Below, piece after piece: positions 1-6,654 of a stretch of DNA of 7,547 nucleotides. The DNA is from Chloroflexota bacterium (lineage in GTDB: Bacteria; Chloroflexota; Anaerolineae; Anaerolineales; Villigracilaceae): assembly GCA_021812905.1 (NCBI GenBank), contig JAKAMM010000075.1:1-7547 (forward strand). Direction: 5' to 3'. Below the pieces are notes generated by a model. It saw only the letters and a list, made by a program, of their open reading frames with translations, was not told where the DNA came from and searched no databases. The translations under genes were made by a program, and so were the position numbers. Every line of letters begins with the position of its first letter. The first letter of the stretch is position 1.

Positions 1-808
1 TGTCTTCATCCACGCCGAAGACCACATTGCCGAGACGTAAACGAATCTTGCTCTCGATCTCGGCGATCATTCGGTCGGCCTCGGCCTCGCTTTTGGCTTT
101 GACCGCGATGCGAATATCCACAACGCCGGTGTGCGCGGCCAGCCCGACCGTTGGGTTGCTGAGGGTTTCAAGGTCGGCGATCTTTTCATCGATCAGGCCT
201 TCGCCGAGTCCGGAACAGTGAAGCAGGCGGATCTTGATGACATCGCTAAGATCGAATCGTTTTTGCAAATATGGAATGATGGACTCGTGCAGGATATATT
301 CCATCTCTTTCGGGACGCCGGGCAAAGAGATGACTGCACCTGCCCTCACCCCGGGCCCCTCCCCCGAAGGGAGAGGGGAGCTAAACTCGACGATGAAACA
401 TGGCGCGGTGCCGACCGGATTTTTTATACCCAACGCGCCTTTTGGGACGAAGGCCTGCCGCTTCTGATTCTCGGATGGTTTGCGCCCATAACGACCAATG
501 TTTTCAACGACCTGCTCCCAAAGATCCTGGCGGAATTCGGTCTCGACGCCTGCGGCCATGGCGACCGCTTCACGCGTGGGATCGTCCACGGTGGGTCCGA
601 GACCGCCGGTGGTGATGATGATCTCAGCCCGTTTCATCGATTCGCGGATGGTGGATGCGATGCGCTCGGCGTTATCGCCGATGGTGATGGTGCGATAGAT
701 GTCCACGCCCAGGTCGCGTAGCGTGCGCGCGATATGGCGGGTGTTTGTATCCACGATCTCGCCTAATAAAATCTCGGTTCCGATGGTGATGATTTCTGCA
801 GAGGGCAT
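1..808 (-). CDS. cinA: CinA-like protein, N-terminal MoCF/COG1058 domain (3' end outside window)
   Basis: The reading frame opens with ATG at 808 and stays open for 269 codons to the left window edge, so the C-terminus is missing. It reads as the CinA N-terminal domain, related to molybdopterin-binding proteins: TIGTEILLGEIVDTN (residues 8-22), TTGGLGPTVDDPTREAVA (66-83), NPVGTAP (130-136) and LPGVPKEM (162-169), in the family order. Full CinA proteins are about 415-420 residues and usually end in a nicotinamide-nucleotide amidohydrolase domain (NMN deamidation in pyridine-nucleotide salvage); whether that domain is present lies off-window. The N-terminal domain has been linked to ADP-ribose pyrophosphatase activity in some homologues. 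Residues about 143-156 come from an in-frame palindromic repeat and have no counterpart in ordinary family members. No convincing Shine-Dalgarno precedes the ATG, but the start fits the family N-terminus exactly. It is the last gene of the block and is probably metabolically unrelated to the transporter. Confidence 0.93.
   Translation of the reverse strand, partial: MPSAEIITIGTEILLGEIVDTNTRHIARTLRDLGVDIYRTITIGDNAERIASTIRESMKRAEIIITTGGLGPTVDDPTREAVAMAAGVETEFRQDLWEQVVENIGRYGRKPSENQKRQAFVPKGALGIKNPVGTAPCFIVEFSSPLPSGEGPGVRAGAVISLPGVPKEMEYILHESIIPYLQKRFDLSDVIKIRLLHCSGLGEGLIDEKIADLETLSNPTVGLAAHTGVVDIRIAVKAKSEAEADRMIAEIESKIRLRLGNVVFGVDED
341..380. repeat. GC-rich palindromic repeat inserted in frame within cinA
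   Basis: This stretch of about 40 bases differs sharply from its surroundings. It contains an inverted repeat, with arms 356-365 and 369-378 around a GAA loop (UUC in the cinA transcript). In the minus-strand RNA all ten pairs form, one as a G-U wobble at the single imperfect DNA position. Next to the hairpin is a CCCTCACCCCGGG block (343-355), the usual flank of a repeat type scattered through many bacterial genomes. I recognise it from that general pattern; this window holds only one copy. Read in the cinA frame it encodes SSPLPSGEGPGVRA. The boundaries are approximate, and the true insert should be 39 or 42 bases because the frame is kept. Confidence 0.8.
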
Positions 809-843
809 TTTAGTCTACTATTTATCCAAATACGGTTCGATGA

Positions 844-1094
844 TTATTTGAAGCTTGGTTTACGCTGGCTGCTGATAACCCGGAATATCTCGATGTTTGG
901 CTGAGTGCCGTTGCCTCGGGGAGAACAAGTCAATGTGCTATCAAGCTCTTTGGCGCCGCTCTTTCCATACAATGCGTCACTTAACTTCTGGCGTTGAATA
1001 TAAAGTTTGTCTCCAACCACCTCCGCTGATTGCCGCAGGCCGAAAACAGAATACTGGTGATTGCCAGCAAAACAAACAAGGGAAGTCGTTTCAT
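844..1094 (-). pseudogene. Small lipoprotein gene, apparently frameshifted
   Basis: ATG at 1094 sits 17 bases after the stop of the oxidoreductase gene and is preceded by a strong ribosome binding site. The first codons give MKRLPLFVLLAITSILFSAC, a short basic start, a hydrophobic core and a lipobox-like end with Cys20 as the expected lipidated residue, followed by GNQ. The frame then stops at 981 after 37 codons with an unconvincing tail. The neighbouring frame is open from this point to a TAA at 844 and reads AEVVGDKLYIQ and onward, with a coding-like composition. Adding one base near codon 23 would join the two parts into an 83-residue lipoprotein. I recognise no family. It could be a decayed gene, a single-base sequence error, or a genuine 37-residue lipoprotein; the first two seem more likely. 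Confidence 0.5.
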
Positions 1095-1098
1095 TTTG

Positions 1099-1106
1099 TC
1101 TCCTTT
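1099..1106 (-). promoter_or_regulatory. Ribosome binding site of the disrupted lipoprotein gene
   Basis: AAAGGAGA on the minus strand lies five bases (counted from GGAG) before the ATG at 1094. It is one of the best Shine-Dalgarno matches in the window. It supports 1094 as the true start and argues against the ATG at 1122, which overlaps the preceding gene and has no such signal. Confidence 0.75.
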
Positions 1107-1111
1107 GAAGT

Positions 1112-2263
1112 TTAAACCACATTGTACTCTTGATTTAATTGTCCTTTGAAGCGCTCGAGATTTAGCATTGAAACGTCAACGCTTAAGAATTTGCCATCCA
1201 AAATATACTCCGCCATCAGCTTGCCCGAAATCGGGCCGTGCATAAAACCGTGTCCCGAAAAGCCTGTGACCACCAGAAAGCCGTCCACAGGTGTGCGCCC
1301 GAAGATCGGGTGCGCATCGGGCGTTACTTCATAAAGCCCGGCCCAATGCGAAGCCCGGCCGGCTTTTTCGATCAACGGCATTCTGGCGACGGCGGCCTCC
1401 AGATTGATCAATTCAAAGTCATCGTCCACGTTTTGGTCAAAGCCTGGCTTTTCATCTGGATTGCTCATTCCAATCAAAAGACCCTTGCCTTCGCGATGGA
1501 AATATAAGGATTGAGAAAAGTCGATCACAAAAGGGAAATCGGATGGAACTTCGGGCAGGGGAGTGGTCGTGAACATTTGTCGGCGGATGGGTTGGACCGG
1601 GATGTGGATTCCGGCCATTCGTCCGATCTGAGCCGACCAGGGTCCGGCCGCGTTTAGCACCAGCCGCGTCTCGATCGGACCGTGAGCGGTCTCCACGCCC
1701 GTGACCTGATCTCTGCTGACGCGTATTCCGTTAACTTCTACATTGTTGATGGCTTTGATGCCCAGGCGCTGCGCGGCGCCGATATATCCCATCACGACGC
1801 TGTTCGGGTCAACCAATCCATCCTGCTGATTGAATGTGCCGCCCAGCGTATCTTTTAAATTCATCAACGGTATTTGACTTCTGACTTCATCACCGCTTAA
1901 CCATTCAGTTTTTACGCCAAGACTATTTTGAAGGCCGAGATTATGTTGGAACTCTGCGATATCTTTTTCGTGTGTGAGAACAAAAAGGTAGCCGCATTTG
2001 CGGTAGTTTACATCCTGGCCGGTCTCGTCTTTGAAGCGCTCGAGCATGGGCAGGCCGGCGAGCGAAAGCCGAATATTGATCTCGGTGCCGAACTGATAAC
2101 GCACCCCGCCCGCGCAGCGTCCGGTGGCGCCCTGTCCGAAGAACTCATCGCGCTCGAGCAACACGATATTCTTCATGCCGCGCGTTGCGAGATGATAGGC
2201 TGTGCTGGCCCCCATCACGCCGCCGCCGATGATGACAATATCTGCCTTAGAAGGAATTTCCAT
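1112..2263 (-). CDS. FAD-dependent oxidoreductase, DAO family (sarcosine oxidase beta / glycine-D-amino acid oxidase type)
   Basis: This 383-residue protein is full length for the family. It would be a cytoplasmic flavoenzyme that oxidises the C-N bond of an amino acid or secondary amine to an imine. Visible features are the dinucleotide-binding GGGVMG (13-18) after a hydrophobic strand, the acidic Glu37 that ends the second strand and typically holds the FAD ribose, the family block GATGRCAGGVRYQF (45-58), NAAGPWS (204-210) and the C-terminal FAD contact region TPDAHPIFG (314-322) with GFSGHGFMHGPISGKLMAE (334-352). These favour the group containing sarcosine oxidase beta and proline/dimethylglycine-type dehydrogenases, but do not fix the substrate or electron acceptor. 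It follows livF by 80 bases and lies on the same strand, so it probably acts on what the importer brings in. The start is firm because the FAD motif begins only a few residues later. No Shine-Dalgarno is visible, and a strong hairpin ends 17 bases upstream. Confidence 0.93.
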   Translation of the reverse strand: MEIPSKADIVIIGGGVMGASTAYHLATRGMKNIVLLERDEFFGQGATGRCAGGVRYQFGTEINIRLSLAGLPMLERFKDETGQDVNYRKCGYLFVLTHEKDIAEFQHNLGLQNSLGVKTEWLSGDEVRSQIPLMNLKDTLGGTFNQQDGLVDPNSVVMGYIGAAQRLGIKAINNVEVNGIRVSRDQVTGVETAHGPIETRLVLNAAGPWSAQIGRMAGIHIPVQPIRRQMFTTTPLPEVPSDFPFVIDFSQSLYFHREGKGLLIGMSNPDEKPGFDQNVDDDFELINLEAAVARMPLIEKAGRASHWAGLYEVTPDAHPIFGRTPVDGFLVVTGFSGHGFMHGPISGKLMAEYILDGKFLSVDVSMLNLERFKGQLNQEYNVV

Positions 2264-2280
2264 TTGGCGTCTTTTGTAAA

Positions 2281-2318
2281 GAGACCCGTTTTCACGCCTT
2301 CGGCGGAAAACGGGTCTC
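2281..2318 (-). terminator. Strong intercistronic hairpin between livF and the oxidoreductase, terminator-like but without a U-tract
   Basis: The arms 2281-2293 and 2306-2318 are perfect 13-base complements (GAGACCCGTTTTC type). An inner 4 bp stem (2295-2298 with 2302-2305) closes a three-base loop, and one base (2294) bulges. In the minus-strand transcript the hairpin is followed by CUUUACAAAAG, which lacks a real uridine run, so efficient intrinsic termination is uncertain. It could act as a partial terminator, a 3'-end stabiliser for the liv mRNA, or an mRNA processing site. The structure is directly visible; the function is inferred. Confidence 0.6.
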
Positions 2319-2343
2319 GGTGTTGAAAAGTTGTTTCTTTAGT

Positions 2344-3051
2344 TTACTCAATTCCCAGATACGATTTTTGTACCATTTCGTTGCTCTTTAAGTTGGCGCC
2401 AGTATCGGCGAGGATGATTTCGCCAGTCTGAATGACGTAGCCGCGATTGGCAATCGAGAGCGCCATCAGCGCGTTTTGCTCGACCAGCAGGATGGTCGTT
2501 CCTTCTTTGTTTATGGTTACGATGGTATCAAAGATCAACTCGACCAGGATTGGAGAGAGTCCCATCGAAGGCTCATCCAGCAAAAGGATGCGCGGGCGCG
2601 CCATCATTGCGCGTCCCATCGCAAGCATCTGCTGTTCACCGCCGGAAAGCGTCCCGCCTTTTTGCGCAATGCGCTCCTTCAGGCGCGGGAACAGAGATAA
2701 GACTCGTTCCAAATCCTGCTTGATGCCTCCCTTGTCTTTACGGGCATAGGCGCCCATTTCCAGGTTTTCCATCACGGTCATACGCGGGAAGATCAGGCGG
2801 CCTTCGGGACTTTGGGCAATCCCGCGCCCCGCGATCTCGTGCGGCGGAAGTTTTTCCAGCGCTTCAGCTTCAAGCAGGATTGTCCCAGAGCGTGGGCGGA
2901 GGATGCCCTGAATGGTGCGCAGGGTGGTGGTTTTGCCTGCGCCATTGGAGCCAATCAGGGTCACGATCTCGCCTTTTTCTACTCTTAGCGAGACGCCTTT
3001 CAAGGCATGAATGTTGCCGTAGTAGGTGTGGACATCTTTAAGTTCAAGCAT
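2344..3051 (-). CDS. livF: Branched-chain amino acid-type ABC transporter ATP-binding protein LivF
   Basis: This 235-residue ATPase is one of the two nucleotide-binding subunits that power import through LivH/LivM at the inner face of the membrane. It shows Walker A GSNGAGKT (34-41), the Q-loop region AQSPEGRLIFPRMTV (79-93), signature LSGGEQ (135-140) and Walker B ILLLDEP (155-161). In place of the usual switch histidine it has VEQNA, with Gln192; this is a normal trait of LivF and separates it from LivG. Length and the end YLGIE also fit LivF. The ATG at 3051 has AGGAA seven bases upstream and starts 15 bases after the livG stop, so it is co-transcribed with livG. It is the last liv gene; the hairpin and oxidoreductase follow. 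Substrate choice is not set by this subunit. Confidence 0.96.
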   Translation of the reverse strand: MLELKDVHTYYGNIHALKGVSLRVEKGEIVTLIGSNGAGKTTTLRTIQGILRPRSGTILLEAEALEKLPPHEIAGRGIAQSPEGRLIFPRMTVMENLEMGAYARKDKGGIKQDLERVLSLFPRLKERIAQKGGTLSGGEQQMLAMGRAMMARPRILLLDEPSMGLSPILVELIFDTIVTINKEGTTILLVEQNALMALSIANRGYVIQTGEIILADTGANLKSNEMVQKSYLGIE

Positions 3052-3066
3052 GGTTTGATTCCTACC

Positions 3067-3843
3067 TTATTTCGTGACCGAGCCTTTGCCGAGATAGGCT
3101 TCGATCACTCGTTGATTGTTCTGGACTTCAGCCGGACTGCCTTCAGCGATTTTCTCGCCGTAATCCAAAACAGAAACGCGGTCCGAGATTCCCATCACCA
3201 CGCGCATGTGATGTTCGATGAGGAGTATCGTCAGGCTGAGTTCCTTGCGCAGACGCTGGATGAAGTTGGTCAGGTCAAGGGTCTCGTTCGGGTTCATGCC
3301 TGCGGTCGGTTCGTCGAGCAGGAGCAGTTTGGGTTCAGTGCCGAGCGCCCGGGCGATCTCGAGGCGGCGCTGGAGGCCGTAAGGCAGATTCTTAGCGGTC
3401 ACATCTGCATCGGAGCGCTTAAAGCCGACAAATTCGAGCAGGGCCAGCGCCTTGGCGCGCGCATTGGCTTCTTCCTTCATTGTTCCTGGATCACGAACGA
3501 TCTGTCCGATCAGATTCGACTTCAAGCGCACGTGTTCACCGACCAATACATTTTCGATTGCGCTCATGTTTGCAAACAAACGGATGTTTTGGAAAGTACG
3601 GGCAATTCCCAGCGCTGTGATCTGGAAGGGTTTGAGTTTGGTGATGTCCTTTCCATCAAAGGTCATCTCACCGTTGGTGATCTGATAGATGCCCGTCATG
3701 CCGTTGAAGAACGTCGTCTTCCCGGCACCGTTTGGACCGATTAGGCCGGCAATCATCCCTTTTTCAATCGTGAAGTCAACGTTATTGACGGCCGTCAGGC
3801 CACCGAACATCTTGGTTACTTTATGAGCTTCAAAGAGGTTCAC
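3067..3843 (-). CDS. livG: Branched-chain amino acid-type ABC transporter ATP-binding protein LivG
   Basis: This 258-residue ATPase partners LivF on the cytoplasmic side of LivHM. Visible motifs are Walker A GPNGAGKT (36-43), the LivG Q-loop ARTFQNIRLF (81-90), the family variant of the signature, LPYGLQRRLEIARAL (153-167), Walker B LLLLDEP (173-179) and the switch histidine in IEHHM (His211). The YG-QRR form of the signature in place of LSGGQ is normal for LivG. The start codon is GTG at 3843, not ATG; AGGAG (3850-3854) stands six bases before it, and no better in-frame start is nearby. That Shine-Dalgarno overlaps the livM stop, so translational coupling is likely. The length and the C-terminus AYLGKG are typical, and nothing is missing. 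Confidence 0.96.
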   Translation of the reverse strand: MNLFEAHKVTKMFGGLTAVNNVDFTIEKGMIAGLIGPNGAGKTTFFNGMTGIYQITNGEMTFDGKDITKLKPFQITALGIARTFQNIRLFANMSAIENVLVGEHVRLKSNLIGQIVRDPGTMKEEANARAKALALLEFVGFKRSDADVTAKNLPYGLQRRLEIARALGTEPKLLLLDEPTAGMNPNETLDLTNFIQRLRKELSLTILLIEHHMRVVMGISDRVSVLDYGEKIAEGSPAEVQNNQRVIEAYLGKGSVTK

Positions 3844-3849
3844 GATGCA

Positions 3850-3854
3850 CTCCT
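3850..3854 (-). promoter_or_regulatory. livG ribosome binding site overlapping the livM stop
   Basis: AGGAG lies six bases before the GTG start of livG. The livM stop TAG (3853-3855) shares two of its bases. It decides in favour of the GTG start at 3843 and suggests that ribosomes ending livM load directly onto livG. Confidence 0.75.
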
Positions 3855-5406
3855 ATTTTGCGGTGGTGGACCCGCCGGCTGTCTCTTCGCCGGAATGCAA
3901 TTCCAAACGGCGTTGGGCACTTGGAATCAATCCCTCCGGCCTTACTGCCATCATGATGACGAGTGTCAGGCCGAATAGTAGGTATCGATACAGGATGGGG
4001 TTCGTATTTTGCGCGACCGCATCATGCAAGGCATGATTGGATGCCAACGCTGGCAGCACGGTATGATTCAGGAGGCCTTGCATGAAATCCTTGAGCGCAG
4101 GGAGGAAGAGACGATCCGCCGTCATGATTGTCAAGCCGCCGACGATCACGCCATAGATATTTCCCATGCCTCCCAGGATCACGGTACACAGGATGATGAT
4201 CGACGTGCTGAATTCGAACACGCCGGGGAAGATACCCGCGATGTAGGAGGCGTAGAACGCGCCTGCAAAACCGGAGAAGGTCGCGCCCATCGAGAAAGCC
4301 AGTAATTTGGTGTGGACCGGGTCAATTCCCATCTGGGCTGCAGCCAGTTCATCTTCGCGGATTGCCATCCATGCACGGCCCAGGCGGCTCTCGCGCAACC
4401 GGTTGATCAGGAAGATCGAGAGGAGGATAATTCCGATGATGAGGAAGTACCAGGGTATCGGTTTGTCCGAAGTAAATCCCCCGATGAAGGGCAGGCTGGG
4501 CCGCCCGATGGGGTTGATTCCCAATTCTCCATTTGTAAGATTAAAGTCCTGGGTGAAAACTTTGCATGCAACGGTGGATGTGGCGCCGATTAAATGCTGC
4601 AAGCCGGGGATGATCCAGCAGGTGAGCGGCTCCTTAATAGTGATGTCGGTCAGGTTGCGGAACACAACCGGGATGATCTCGCCGAATCCCAGTGTTACGA
4701 TGGCAAGATAGTCTCCCCGCAAACGCAGGGTGGGCGCGCCGAGCAGGATACCAAACATTGCGGCCATCGCGGCTGCAATCCAAACCACCAGCCAGAAGTT
4801 GAGATAAATATTATCCTGTGGCGAAGAAAGGATTCCGGTCGTATATGCGCCAATGGCAAAGAAGGCTGCATAACCCAGGTCAAGCAGACCGGCGTAGCCT
4901 ACCACAATGTTCAGCCCCATGCCCAGGATCACGAAGATAAGGGCGAAGATAATCTGCGCAACCCAGCGCAATCCGGTTAGATTATCGACGAAGGGGAAGG
5001 CAATGACAATAAAAGCCAGAAGGATTAGTTTACCCGTGTTCTCCTGTTTTTCCGACAGGCCATGCAGACCCGTGGTAACCAGGGCAAATAAAATACCTCC
5101 CAAGACTCCCACCAGATTGGCGGGGATGACCACACTTGGATCTGCGGGATACCGGCCAATAGCAGGGTTGATAACATAGTTTTGTAACAGGCTTAGAACG
5201 AGAAGGATCGCGCCTGAAACCAAGGCGGCAGGCAGGGCGTGCATGGCCGTCTTGAACGGCGTTTCACGTTTGAGGTCATGGGCGATGGAAAGGCTAAGGC
5301 CAATCCCCATCAGCACCCCCAAAACAATCACTGACCATCCTCCAAAAATAAAGGTTAGCAGGCCGCCGACGATACCGAATGTGATGCCTGGTCTTATTTT
5401 CTGCAT
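3853..5406 (-). CDS. livM: Branched-chain amino acid-type ABC transporter permease LivM (long form)
   Basis: This is the second membrane subunit of the importer, 517 residues against roughly 300-425 in usual LivM proteins. The conserved core begins near residue 148 with GMGLNIVVGYAGLLDLGYAA (162-181), GAPTLRLRGDYLAIVTLGFGE (about 223-243), an EAA-like cytoplasmic loop RAWMAIREDELAAAQMGID (344-362) that should contact LivG/LivF, and VILGGMGNIYGVIVGG (409-424). Residues 1-147 add several hydrophobic segments (about 8-42, 57-78, 92-115, 126-142), as in the longer LivM proteins. Two loops look enlarged: about 252-318, with Cys263 and Cys281, and about 436-472. I place the start at ATG 5406, because AGAGGTG lies five bases before it. 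A GTG at 5430 would add eight residues but overlaps livH and has no such signal. The gene follows the livH stop by 10 bases. Confidence 0.94.
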   Translation of the reverse strand: MQKIRPGITFGIVGGLLTFIFGGWSVIVLGVLMGIGLSLSIAHDLKRETPFKTAMHALPAALVSGAILLVLSLLQNYVINPAIGRYPADPSVVIPANLVGVLGGILFALVTTGLHGLSEKQENTGKLILLAFIVIAFPFVDNLTGLRWVAQIIFALIFVILGMGLNIVVGYAGLLDLGYAAFFAIGAYTTGILSSPQDNIYLNFWLVVWIAAAMAAMFGILLGAPTLRLRGDYLAIVTLGFGEIIPVVFRNLTDITIKEPLTCWIIPGLQHLIGATSTVACKVFTQDFNLTNGELGINPIGRPSLPFIGGFTSDKPIPWYFLIIGIILLSIFLINRLRESRLGRAWMAIREDELAAAQMGIDPVHTKLLAFSMGATFSGFAGAFYASYIAGIFPGVFEFSTSIIILCTVILGGMGNIYGVIVGGLTIMTADRLFLPALKDFMQGLLNHTVLPALASNHALHDAVAQNTNPILYRYLLFGLTLVIMMAVRPEGLIPSAQRRLELHSGEETAGGSTTAK

Positions 5407-5411
5407 GGGAG

Positions 5412-5418
5412 CACCTCT
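5412..5418 (-). promoter_or_regulatory. livM ribosome binding site overlapping the livH stop
   Basis: AGAGGTG lies five bases before the ATG at 5406. Its first two bases belong to the livH stop TAG (5417-5419). It selects ATG 5406 over the upstream GTG at 5430 and implies coupled translation of livH and livM. Confidence 0.7.
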
Positions 5419-6526
5419 ATGCCTTTTCACTTACCTGCTCGCCGAGCAGGCCTGATGGCCGGAATATCAAGATCAAGACAAGAACCGCGAATATCCACGC
5501 TTCGGTCCAGCGTGCGTTTAGCAGACCGTCGCTTAGGGCAGCCAGCAAGCCGATGATGAATCCACCCAGCATGGCGCCCGTAATGTTTCCGATGCCTCCG
5601 AGCACTGCGGCAGTGAACGAATACAGGCCGGCGCGGAAACCCATGAACCACCAGGCTGTACCATTATAAAGGCCTCCCATCAGGCCGGCCGCCCCCGCCA
5701 ATCCTCCGCCGATGATGAAAGTGGCAGTAATCACATAATCAATATCGATGCCCATCATCTTGGCGGCATCCCGGTTTTGGGCAGTCGCCCGCATCGCTTT
5801 GCCCAAAGTGGTATGCTGGATAAAGAATCGAAGACCGATCATTAGAATGGAAGCTAGGACAACTACGAGTAGATCCTTGAAGGTCAGTCGAAGGTGGATT
5901 CCGCTGGAGGCAAGCAGGTTGTAATTCCACCCCATGCTGGTGAACATTGTGGCCAGCAAATCTGGGAAATTCTTTTGGGATGCGCCGCCCGTGGTTCCAA
6001 AGGATGGCACCAGCCAGGACTGTCCGGCCCAGATCAGACCTATGTTCTCGACGATAAATGACATGCCGATGGCGGAAATGAAGGGTGCCAGGCGCGGGGC
6101 GTTGCGAAGCCGTCGGTAAGCCAGCCGCTCAATGGTCGCATTGAGAAGTGCACAAACGACGATGGCGATGATCAAGGCCAGAACGAGACCCAGTGTAATG
6201 CGACCAGGGTCTGTGGTATTGAACGTTCCCATGACGGATAAGGCGGTCAGTGAGGTCATTACGCCAATCATGTAGACATCGCCATGTGCGAAGTTGATCA
6301 ACTCGATGATTCCGTATACCAGTGTATATCCCAGCGCGATAATGGCGAGAATCGCACCATTTGCCAGTCCGATCATCAGGAATTGAACCAACTGCAGCGG
6401 ATCTTTGGCAATCGCGCCTGCGATTGTGGGAACGTCGAATGAAGCCACCGGCCCGATGAGAAGAATTATATAAATAACCACCCCTGCCAGAACAATTTGC
6501 AATATTCGACGATATTTTTCGTTCAT
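5417..6526 (-). CDS. livH: Branched-chain amino acid-type ABC transporter permease LivH
   Basis: This 369-residue integral membrane protein is one of the two pore-forming subunits of the importer. It has an N-terminal membrane segment (about 8-28), then the conserved LivH block GYTLVYGIIELINFAHGDVY (66-85), further hydrophobic segments (about 112-130, 146-168, 218-235, 266-286, 345-356), an EAA-like loop GKAMRATAQNRDAAKMMGID (242-261) that should dock on the ATPases, and AVLGGIGNITGAMLGG (307-322). The end FRPSGLLGE is typical. It is longer than compact LivH proteins of about 300 residues, mainly through the N-terminal segment and a loop at about 170-215. I chose ATG 6526, which has GGAGG nine bases upstream; the in-frame TTG at 6535 directly abuts that sequence and cannot use it. 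It is the first translocator gene after livK. Confidence 0.95.
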   Translation of the reverse strand: MNEKYRRILQIVLAGVVIYIILLIGPVASFDVPTIAGAIAKDPLQLVQFLMIGLANGAILAIIALGYTLVYGIIELINFAHGDVYMIGVMTSLTALSVMGTFNTTDPGRITLGLVLALIIAIVVCALLNATIERLAYRRLRNAPRLAPFISAIGMSFIVENIGLIWAGQSWLVPSFGTTGGASQKNFPDLLATMFTSMGWNYNLLASSGIHLRLTFKDLLVVVLASILMIGLRFFIQHTTLGKAMRATAQNRDAAKMMGIDIDYVITATFIIGGGLAGAAGLMGGLYNGTAWWFMGFRAGLYSFTAAVLGGIGNITGAMLGGFIIGLLAALSDGLLNARWTEAWIFAVLVLILIFRPSGLLGEQVSEKA

Positions 6527-6535
6527 GTAAGCCAA

Positions 6536-6540
6536 CCTCC
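6536..6540 (-). promoter_or_regulatory. livH ribosome binding site
   Basis: GGAGG lies nine bases before ATG 6526. The alternative TTG codon (6533-6535) touches it with no spacer, so this site fixes the livH start at 6526. Confidence 0.75.
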
Positions 6541-6607
6541 AATGCTCAGTTTGTTATATCCTCGCCAATACTTCTATTATGTGGATTATCCAAAACAATT
6601 ATTGAAG

Positions 6608-6637
6608 AAGGGGGCAGCGTGGTTAAGCTGCCCCCTT
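6608..6637 (-). terminator. Hairpin terminator after livK
   Basis: The arms 6608-6618 and 6627-6637 form an 11 bp perfect stem (AAGGGGGCAGC type) with an eight-base loop. It starts 18 bases after the livK stop in the minus-strand transcript and is followed by CUUCAAU, a weak uridine stretch. It lies inside the 128-base livK-livH gap. Partial termination here would lower livHMGF expression relative to the binding protein, the usual arrangement for such importers. Confidence 0.75.
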
Positions 6638-6654
6638 TAGAGACGGTGTTGAAT

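Noticed and set aside
131..721. Long plus-strand open frame (196 codons)
   Set aside because: It lies entirely antisense to the well-supported cinA frame and shows no domain, no ribosome binding site and no family resemblance. Its length comes from the codon pattern of the gene opposite.
844..1122. Intact 92-codon minus-strand gene starting at ATG 1122
   Set aside because: Its start overlaps the end of the oxidoreductase gene without a ribosome binding site. Its first part is out of frame with the obvious lipoprotein leader starting at 1094. Only its second half looks coding, so I treat it as the tail of a frameshifted gene.
2281..2318. Mobile element end or CRISPR-like repeat
   Set aside because: There is a single inverted repeat with no transposase, no direct repeats and no spacing pattern; an RNA hairpin explains it better.
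3007..3744. Long plus-strand open frame (245 codons)
   Set aside because: It is antisense to livG, whose ATPase motifs are complete. The product resembles nothing known and is a mirror of the coding strand.
5407..5430. GTG at 5430 as the livM start
   Set aside because: It would overlap the end of livH by 14 bases and has no Shine-Dalgarno, whereas ATG 5406 has AGAGGTG at a good distance.
6541..6600. Possible promoter for livH (TATAAC on the minus strand at 6553-6558)
   Set aside because: At the proper spacing the -35 position reads CATAAT, a poor match, and the region is AT-rich by chance. Read-through from livK explains expression adequately.
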